Position numbers and translations under genes: made by a program. A DNA stretch of 48,064 nt from Bacteroidales bacterium (lineage in GTDB: Bacteria > Bacteroidota > Bacteroidia > Bacteroidales > UBA932). Below are positions 42,187 to 48,064 of the stretch, one piece after another (positions within the stretch are counted from its first letter, which is position 1; the number at the start of each line of letters is the position of its first letter). The DNA lies in contig JAFXNQ010000054.1 in the NCBI GenBank assembly GCA_017529425.1, positions 1 through 48,064 on the forward strand, written 5' to 3'. Under the pieces are notes generated by a model. It was given only the letters and a program-made list of their open reading frames with translations, did not search any database and was not told the origin of the DNA.

Positions 42187-44974
42187 TTCCCACTAACATA
42201 TTGTTGTAACTGAGTTCCTCGTTCTTTACGCCGTACAATGTGTGCCAACTGCCAGAGATATTGAGCGACAGGTTGTCGGTGAGCAGCCAGTTGGCTCCGA
42301 GGCCTACGAATGAGTTCAGGTGATTATATGAATAGGCGTTGTAATAAATATTCGAGAAATCCAGCTCAGGTGCCGATCCGGCCCCGGCTTGCGCCTCTAT
42401 GTAAGTGCGACCACCTTCATAGGGGAAGAAGCGGGTCCGCACCAGGCATAGGGCGTAAAGGTAATCCTGATATGTACCGGCTGACAACTTGCCGCTCAGA
42501 TAAAACTTGCCTAAAGATTTAGCCGGGCTGAATGTGGCTCCAATCATGTTGGCGCCATCGGGCATCTTACGATACAATCCGCCGAATTCCAGCTCTAATT
42601 CAGAAGCGCTGGTGTGTTTCATCGCAGCGTTTAGGGACAAAATAGGGAAGAACCTGTATCCAACTGCGACATCACCGTTGAATTCCCAGCTCTTTGACAC
42701 GGGGATGCTTGTAAACGCTTGCCATTGCAGGGCGCGACTGCCGGTTACAGGCTCCCCGTAGCCTTCAGAAAAGGCGTTGCGGCCTGAATAGTTGATGCGG
42801 GTGCCTAACAAGAACCCCTTTGGCGTACGGTGGCTATATCCAACGGTTGCTATGCCATTCAGAGTGGTGCTGGCGGTCAATTGGTAGAAATAGTAGCCGA
42901 ACTCCAGAGTATTGTTGTATGTACGGCTGCGCATAGAACGCATATGGTCCAGATATTCCTTCTGTTCCAAAAGGGACGGAGTATACTTGCTCTGATATAC
43001 ATAAGCAGAGTCCCACTGCTTGTTCTTTTCATATATAAGTCCCCTTGCATACTGGAGCTCTTTGTCAAGAGGCCGTACTGCAAGGGCAGAATCCAGCAGA
43101 GCGGCAGCACCGTCGTAGTCTTTGGCACCGATTAATTTTTCTGCCTGAAGCCGGGATGCCAGTGCGTAGGCGCCGACAAGTGATTCGTCACCCGGGTGTT
43201 CGTCCATAAGGGCCAGCAGCATCTCTCTAGCCTCGTCCTCTTTGCCCTCCTTCTCCAAAAGATGTGCTTTACGGATGCGGAAAGAGATGTCTTCCGGATA
43301 GTTCTCAACACCGGCTTCTATGTACGGGGCGGGGTCTTCTGCCGTCTGACATCCATATCTGAGCGCCCAATAATTGGCCGGGTTCAAACTTAACATGAAG
43401 TTGCACAACTTGGTCGCATAAGGGTTTGCGCCGGTCTCCTTGGCATCCTTTATCATAGGGATGGCGATTTCATCGACCATATACACAATCGACATCTTGG
43501 AGGTTGAGTCGGGAGCGTTCCAATATGCCCGGTAGAGCTCTTCCAAGGCCTCATCGCGGCGGCCCTGTTTTACAAGCAGGGATGCATAATCCCTCGAAAC
43601 CACTGTAGAAGACTCGTTTTTGAGCCTCTCCTTGAGCATCTGCTCTGCCTTGTCAAAATTACCCAATTCCCTGTAACATGTTGCCAGCCTGCGTGTCGCA
43701 GCTGTGACAAATTCGGGTTCAAGGCTGTTTGCGCGGACATATTCGAGAGTCTCTGCAGCCTGGTCGTACAACTCGTCGTTCATGGCTTCGGCTGCATCTT
43801 TGAGGCGGATGCGGGAGGCGGTCAGATTGATGTCATAAGAATCGGGGAACTCTTTTTCTGCACGCATGAGCACGTTCCTGGCATCTTCCGGATGCCCCAT
43901 CCGGGAACGAACTTCGTATTCCATCATACAGAGTCCGGGTGTGTTGCCGCTATGCTTGCGTTTTTCCGCTATGTACTCCAGTGCATCTTCATTGTATCCC
44001 CTTCTGTATGCTTCATTCACCAGGAAATTGAGGGCTTCTGAAGAGCGCTGGGTGGCGTATACCTTAGAATACAGGATATAAGGATCGGACTCCTTCTCGA
44101 ACCTTGCGTTTTCTTCAAGAATTTGTTTGCTCAGTGTCCTGAGTTCCGGTGAAGGATTCTCTGCAATCTGGGCGCGAACAAGCGCAGAAGCCGCCTTGTC
44201 CTGTCCGGATTCCATAAGCAGTCCGGCAGCCTTGCGTGTGAGATCCACATTGCCGGGATTGACATTGAGGGCGGCATTGAGGACATTCAGAGCTTCTTCC
44301 CTGCGGCCGAGCTGTATCAGTACATTTGCATATGCCAATTGGTAATCAGGGTCATTGGGATATATGCGCACCATATCCCGCAGGGCATCTTCTGCAGTAG
44401 TGAGGTCACCGTTCAGTCGTGCCTGGTTATAAGTTGTTTCCAGCACATCAAACCAGTCAGAAGATATCGAAGCATCGTTTGGATATATCTGACGCAGACG
44501 CTTTAGCAGCTCATTTGCCTCCGCAAAATTGCCCTGCTTCTTGTAAAGGTCGATTTTCCTGAGCCACAAACCCTTCCAGTAAGGGTTGATTTCAAGCAAC
44601 TCGTTCACATAACATATAGCGCTGGAATAGTTCCCGGACAGCTCCTCAACGTTAACCAGCAAGTTCTTTGCGTCAATGTGGTTGTAATTGATTTCGCAAC
44701 TCTTGGTCAGGTGGAACCGGGCGCGATCGTAATTCTTCACGTGGTACCAGTACCGGCCGGCCAGATAATGGAGGTTGGGGTCGTTCGGATAACGGTCAAG
44801 GCCTTCGTCCAACAGCTCCTTGCCTTTATCCCAGCGGTGCTGGGCGAACATGGAGGTAACCTGGTCATCATACTGACCGGGGGTAATTGCCTTTTTGAAC
44901 TGCCCGGCAGCCGGAACTGTTTCTGACAATAGCGACAGACATGCAGTGAGCAGGATTAAAAGACGTCGCATCAT
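42161..44974 (-). CDS. TPR protein fused to a YaiO-type outer-membrane beta-barrel
   Basis: A 937-residue envelope protein with a signal peptide (LLTACLSLLSETVPAAGQ). About residues 30-660 are tandem TPR-like helical repeats (GKELLDEGLDRYPNDPNLHY, AEDALRDMVRIYPNDPDY, EEALNVLNAALNVNPGNVDL). About 675-937 are a beta-barrel of the YaiO type (NNTLEFGYYFYQLTASTT, KGFLLGTRINYSGRNAF, NWLLTDNLSLNISGSWHTLY) ending in FVIYF, with the terminal aromatic residue typical of barrel proteins. The architecture is like PgaA and BcsC, the outer-membrane secretins of poly-GlcNAc and cellulose. It shares one base with the GT2 gene (TAATG). Export of the GT2 product is the likely role. Confidence 0.88.
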   Translation of the reverse strand: MMRRLLILLTACLSLLSETVPAAGQFKKAITPGQYDDQVTSMFAQHRWDKGKELLDEGLDRYPNDPNLHYLAGRYWYHVKNYDRARFHLTKSCEINYNHIDAKNLLVNVEELSGNYSSAICYVNELLEINPYWKGLWLRKIDLYKKQGNFAEANELLKRLRQIYPNDASISSDWFDVLETTYNQARLNGDLTTAEDALRDMVRIYPNDPDYQLAYANVLIQLGRREEALNVLNAALNVNPGNVDLTRKAAGLLMESGQDKAASALVRAQIAENPSPELRTLSKQILEENARFEKESDPYILYSKVYATQRSSEALNFLVNEAYRRGYNEDALEYIAEKRKHSGNTPGLCMMEYEVRSRMGHPEDARNVLMRAEKEFPDSYDINLTASRIRLKDAAEAMNDELYDQAAETLEYVRANSLEPEFVTAATRRLATCYRELGNFDKAEQMLKERLKNESSTVVSRDYASLLVKQGRRDEALEELYRAYWNAPDSTSKMSIVYMVDEIAIPMIKDAKETGANPYATKLCNFMLSLNPANYWALRYGCQTAEDPAPYIEAGVENYPEDISFRIRKAHLLEKEGKEDEAREMLLALMDEHPGDESLVGAYALASRLQAEKLIGAKDYDGAAALLDSALAVRPLDKELQYARGLIYEKNKQWDSAYVYQSKYTPSLLEQKEYLDHMRSMRSRTYNNTLEFGYYFYQLTASTTLNGIATVGYSHRTPKGFLLGTRINYSGRNAFSEGYGEPVTGSRALQWQAFTSIPVSKSWEFNGDVAVGYRFFPILSLNAAMKHTSASELELEFGGLYRKMPDGANMIGATFSPAKSLGKFYLSGKLSAGTYQDYLYALCLVRTRFFPYEGGRTYIEAQAGAGSAPELDFSNIYYNAYSYNHLNSFVGLGANWLLTDNLSLNISGSWHTLYGVKNEELSYNNMLVGNVQFVIYF

Positions 44975-46434
44975 TATTTCTTCTCGTTTTCTTGCTTTGT
45001 CTTCTCAGTGTCTTCCTGATTGACGCCACGACGGGTCATCGTACCCCAAATCATCTGGCGTCCTGCAATATGGCGCCAATAGCCGCACAGGGAGAAGAAG
45101 ACACTCAGAGGGTGATATATTATCGGTTCCAGCATCGCCGCAAAGAACAGAAGGAAATAGTCTCTGGTTTTCTTATATGGCGTGCCGGCATACATGTCAA
45201 ATGAGATTACCGTCATGGCCAGGAACAACGCGAATGAATAGATTGCCACGAAGGCTACCCAGATGGTGTTGTAGTTGACGGCGTTAATGAGGAACAGGTA
45301 AATGATGATAAAATATCCGGTTCCCTCTATGACAGGCGCCAATAACTCAAACAACAAGATATATGGGAGCGTTAAACCGCCAAACTGGCGATATGTCGGG
45401 TTCCACAGCATATCGGAGTGAATTGTGAAAAACTGCAGCAGTCCGCGGCCCCAACGGGTACGTTGTCGTGACAGTACCTGCCGGGAAGAAGGACCCTCGG
45501 TCCAGCAGCAAGTCTCCGGAATTTGCGAAACGAGATATTTTTCCCCGCTTTCGCACATGTAGCGCACCATGCGGGCAATCAAATCCATATCCTCGGCAAA
45601 TGAATCGCCGTCATAGCCGCCGGCCTTAATGGCAATCTCGGTGTCAAACATACCGAATCCACCCGACACGTTCTGCATTGCATTCAGCACAGATAGAGCC
45701 GATTTACCCACGAGGAACGACCGGGCGTACTCCAATTCCTGAAATAGAGGCAGAAGGGTGCGGGGTGCACGGGTCTCCACAACCTGGCCGTCCTTGACTT
45801 TACATCCGTTGGACATGCGCATTGTAGCAGACACCGCAATTACCCTTCGCCTGGCTTGCATCACGGGCCAGATGACACGGTACAAGGCATATTTGTCCAG
45901 GATGCAGTCCACGTCGGTACAAACAAAATAATTGTTGGTTACGACATTCACGCCGGCGTTGGAGGCGTCGGCCTTGGTGCCGCCGTTCTCTTTGTCAACA
46001 ACCTTGAGTTTCTTGTATAGCGGGTTGTCGGATTTGGTCAGGTACATGGCCCGGAAAGGCTTGGTCTTGATTTTTTCCACGTAGGCATACGGCACTTTCA
46101 CAAGATCAAACTTTTCGATGAGCAGCTCCAGAGTCCGGTCCGTGGATCCGTCATTTACGATAATCACCTCAAAATCGGGATAGTCCTGGCTGAGAAGGGA
46201 GAGTACATTGGTGATGATTGTCTTCTCTTCGTTATATGCGGGGGCTACGATAGAGATACCGGGAGAATATGGAGAGCGGCGCAGAAGCCGGACCGTATGG
46301 ACCTCATTGTGGTATGTCTTGTGAATGCGATGCTTGTGCCATGCCAGCAATACCATGACAAGGTAGCTGAGTACCAGCGCCCCGGAATAAAAGAGGACGA
46401 AATAGTTGAAAAAGTCTATAATGGCGTCACGCAT
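44974..46434 (-). CDS. GT2-family processive polysaccharide synthase
   Basis: Inner-membrane glycosyltransferase of 486 residues, of the PgaC/hyaluronan-synthase/cellulose-synthase kind. One N-terminal membrane helix (about 12-32) precedes the GT-A domain with NDGSTD (94-99), DVD (174-176), a probable catalytic EDMD (281-284) and QRTRW (324-328), the QxxRW motif that marks processive synthases. Further helices follow at about 345-370, 378-410 and 425-445. There is no PilZ domain. Its start overlaps the HEAT gene by 8 bp and its stop overlaps the TPR-barrel start. Sugar specificity cannot be read from the sequence. Confidence 0.93.
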   Translation of the reverse strand: MRDAIIDFFNYFVLFYSGALVLSYLVMVLLAWHKHRIHKTYHNEVHTVRLLRRSPYSPGISIVAPAYNEEKTIITNVLSLLSQDYPDFEVIIVNDGSTDRTLELLIEKFDLVKVPYAYVEKIKTKPFRAMYLTKSDNPLYKKLKVVDKENGGTKADASNAGVNVVTNNYFVCTDVDCILDKYALYRVIWPVMQARRRVIAVSATMRMSNGCKVKDGQVVETRAPRTLLPLFQELEYARSFLVGKSALSVLNAMQNVSGGFGMFDTEIAIKAGGYDGDSFAEDMDLIARMVRYMCESGEKYLVSQIPETCCWTEGPSSRQVLSRQRTRWGRGLLQFFTIHSDMLWNPTYRQFGGLTLPYILLFELLAPVIEGTGYFIIIYLFLINAVNYNTIWVAFVAIYSFALFLAMTVISFDMYAGTPYKKTRDYFLLFFAAMLEPIIYHPLSVFFSLCGYWRHIAGRQMIWGTMTRRGVNQEDTEKTKQENEKK

Positions 46435-47623
46435 ACTTCCGGCTGTCTATATATTCACATTCGATGTGCGAGAACACAATCTTGTCATACGCGGGAGCTT
46501 CACTCCGCAGCGTATTGTAGCCCTCGCGGCCAATCGTTCCATAGTTGTACAATACGTTCAGAAGCCGCACCTTGGTCACGGTGTCGGTTGCCTTGCGGTA
46601 GTCATCCATAAGGAACCGGACTACCTCCTGCTTACCGGAGTTGATGGACCCCAGTGCCTCCGCAAGGGCTATGCGCTCGTTCGCGCCGGCATACACATAC
46701 CGATCAATGAGGTGCTGCTCAGCAGGGGCATACTTCAACTCTCCAAGCGTGCGTATGATTGCAATGGCAACCTCTTCCTTGCGGCGTTTCTTTAGATACG
46801 ACAACAATTCTTCACAGTCACCGTCATTATGGAAGAGACGAATCTCGTTGATGGCAAACAGTCGGAAACTGTCACTTGCCTCTACCGTAATCATCCACCG
46901 TACAAAGTTGGGGAGAGATAGCCCAAGCGCTTTCCTGTATGTCAGCACCCAATGCAGTTTGGTAGACATCTCTTCAGTAAATTCTGCCGCAGCGTCTTCG
47001 GTGAAAATCTTGAAAGGCATGGAAACACCATAACGTGCTGCATGCAAACGGGATGAAAGCCTTAGCTCGGCATTTTTGGAATACAGATACCGGGAAGCGG
47101 CAGCCTCCTTGAGGTCGCAACTGATGTCTGAGACGTCCTTGAGTGCGTCAAGACGGCGTTTCATCTTCGAAGAACGGAGTTCCATCTCAAAGTATGCCGG
47201 CATCTTGAATGACTGGAGAACAAAACGCCAGTTGTCGGTATTCATCTCATGTCCGGTTCGTGAATCCACAAACAATTCGCGGAATACAGGAACCATAGCC
47301 TCCCAACGGGCCCTCTTGATCCGGACATTCTTGGGTAACGAGAGACGGGAGGAGACCTCAGCAAGAGAGAGCGTTTCCGGCATTATCGCGATAGACTTGA
47401 TCAGGTCGTAATACTTGTTGCGGAAATTGGCAGTACGGACCTCAGCACGATGCTTTTTGCGGGCAACACCGTGGTTCAGGACGAACAACCCGATGGTTAG
47501 TAAAATGAAGAAAGTAAAAAATCCCGCGCAGAAACGTATCACTGGAGGATAGCCTGCCAGCCAATAATAGCCAAGTAGCAAATAGTACTTCCAGAAACTG
47601 TAATAATCGAGATAATACTCCAT
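46427..47623 (-). CDS. Membrane-anchored HEAT-repeat protein
   Basis: A 398-residue protein with an aromatic-rich N-terminus (YYLDYYSFWKYYLLLGYYW), one clear membrane helix (about 29-50) and a cytoplasmic helical part. HEAT-like repeats are clearest at about 255-375 (FAINEIRLFHNDGDCEELLS, EVAIAIIRTLGELKYAPAEQ, RIALAEALGSINSGKQEVVR, KVRLLNVLYNYGTIGREGYN). No enzymatic motif is visible. It is the first gene of the operon, directly behind a consensus promoter, and overlaps the synthase gene. Likely role: scaffold or regulator of the GT2 synthase at the inner membrane. Confidence 0.85.
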   Translation of the reverse strand: MEYYLDYYSFWKYYLLLGYYWLAGYPPVIRFCAGFFTFFILLTIGLFVLNHGVARKKHRAEVRTANFRNKYYDLIKSIAIMPETLSLAEVSSRLSLPKNVRIKRARWEAMVPVFRELFVDSRTGHEMNTDNWRFVLQSFKMPAYFEMELRSSKMKRRLDALKDVSDISCDLKEAAASRYLYSKNAELRLSSRLHAARYGVSMPFKIFTEDAAAEFTEEMSTKLHWVLTYRKALGLSLPNFVRWMITVEASDSFRLFAINEIRLFHNDGDCEELLSYLKKRRKEEVAIAIIRTLGELKYAPAEQHLIDRYVYAGANERIALAEALGSINSGKQEVVRFLMDDYRKATDTVTKVRLLNVLYNYGTIGREGYNTLRSEAPAYDKIVFSHIECEYIDSRKYA

Positions 47624-47657
47624 AGAGACCCCCTCACGAGCTTTCAGAATTGCGCCG

Positions 47658-47688
47658 CAAAAGTAGCAAAAAGTCTCTAATTTACAAA
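47658..47688 (-). promoter_or_regulatory. Consensus promoter of the HEAT-GT2-TPR operon
   Basis: On the minus strand, TTTG (47688-47685) is separated by exactly 19 bp from TACTTTTG (47665-47658), a full match to the Bacteroidota TTTG-N19-TAnnTTTG promoter. The start site would be near 47651, giving a leader of about 28 nt. Apart from this, 47624-47718 shows nothing recognisable. Confidence 0.8.
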
Positions 47689-47720
47689 TAATTATAACTC
47701 AAGCGGGCACTGTCGGCCTC

Positions 47721-47892
47721 CCAGGGGGCTGTGGGGTCGCTTGTGCGAGTCTCTGGGTTACCCCATAAAGCCGAAAAGCAGCCACGAAGGCTGCTTTTCA
47801 ACTTTGAGCGGAAAACGAGACTCGAGCCCACGGCTGCGCCGCGGGCGTCCTCGCGCCTATAATGACCCCCCGGCAGCTAACGCTGCCTGCCC
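47721..47892. repeat. 172-bp tandem repeat, copy 1
   Basis: The unit runs from CCAGGGGGCT to the GC-rich end before the next CCAGGGGGCT. It contains GAAAAGCAGCC-ACGAA-GGCTGCTTTTC (47773-47799, 11-bp stem), an outer pair CGAGTCTC (47746-47753) and GAGACTCG (47817-47824), and further hairpins GCCCACGGC-TGC-GCCGCGGGC and GGCAGC-TAAC-GCTGCC. A 72-codon plus-strand frame crosses the junction of the two copies but cannot be real, because the unit length is not a multiple of three. Confidence 0.85.
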
Positions 47893-48064
47893 CCCAGGGG
47901 GCTTGGGGTCGCTCGTGCGAGTCTCTGGGTTACCCCATAAAGCCGAAAAGCAGCCATGAAGGCTGCTTTTCAACTTTGAGCGGAAAACGAGACTCGAGCC
48001 CACGGCTGCGCCGCGGGCGTCCTCGCGCCTATAATGACCCCCCGGCAGCTAACGCTGCCTGCCC
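47893..48064. repeat. 172-bp tandem repeat, copy 2, at the window edge
   Basis: Nearly identical to copy 1. The differences I see are a few bases at the start (CTGTGGGGTCGCTTG against CTTGGGGTCGCTCG) and a C-to-T change in the main hairpin loop (ACGAA to ATGAA). The hairpin GAAAAGCAGCC/GGCTGCTTTTC is at 47945-47971. The array may continue past the window. Confidence 0.85.

Noticed and set aside
47741-47959. 72-codon plus-strand frame across the tandem repeat
   Set aside because: The repeat period is 172 bp, not a multiple of three, so the two copies are read in different frames; the DNA is hairpin-rich and shows no coding features.

Overview
The window is chromosomal DNA from a member of the order Bacteroidales (Bacteroidota) of moderately high GC. 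The evidence is a SusC/SusD polysaccharide-utilisation locus, BACON, FISUMP, fimbrillin-like and LruC lipoproteins, glycine-lipid acyltransferases GlsA/GlsB, and promoters that fit the Bacteroidota pattern TTTG-N19-TAnnTTTG. I cannot name a genus. I saw no transposase, phage, plasmid or CRISPR signature.

Layout. (1) 1-3.7 kb, plus strand: rpsL-rpsG-fusA-rpsJ, then a CAU tRNA and a cluster of hairpins and terminators. The S10 operon does not follow rpsJ as it does in Bacteroides. (2) 3.8-11.4 kb, minus strand: an operon of three paralogous lipoproteins carrying one, two and three FISUMP domains behind a shared fimbrillin-like N-terminus, with a 40-residue peptide gene between two of them. (3) 11.5-14.6 kb, plus strand: a C-terminal remnant of a glucoamylase-family gene, then acyl-CoA/ACP ligase, acyl carrier protein and a GNAT-fold acyltransferase, which resembles a sphingolipid (ceramide) acylation module. 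(4) 14.6-18.7 kb, minus strand: a hypothetical gene, a YidE/AspT-type transporter, and glsA-glsB for glycine lipids. (5) 18.8-20.5 kb, plus strand: cysteine hydrolase and GT4 glycosyltransferase.

(6) 20.5-33.9 kb, minus strand: a polysaccharide-utilisation locus in the order Gfo/Idh oxidoreductase, GH3, GH144-type hydrolase, SusC, SusD, LamG lipoprotein, second GH144-type hydrolase, and an AT-rich SGNH lipoprotein. The GH144 plus GH3 content points to beta-1,2-glucan. No regulator gene is in view. (7) 34.0-37.3 kb: M48 metallopeptidase lipoprotein, rubredoxin with flavodiiron protein (oxygen reduction), and two divergent BACON lipoproteins.

(8) 37.3-47.7 kb, minus strand: HEAT-repeat membrane protein, GT2 polysaccharide synthase, TPR plus outer-membrane barrel protein, DUF4838 lipoprotein and DUF1573 lipoprotein, all overlapping and led by a consensus promoter. 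A LruC lipoprotein follows with its own likely promoter. I read the overlapping genes as a candidate synthase-dependent exopolysaccharide synthesis and export machine laid out like Pga but with different parts, and it is the best candidate here for an undescribed system. (9) 47.7-48.06 kb: two nearly identical 172-bp tandem, hairpin-rich units running to the window edge.
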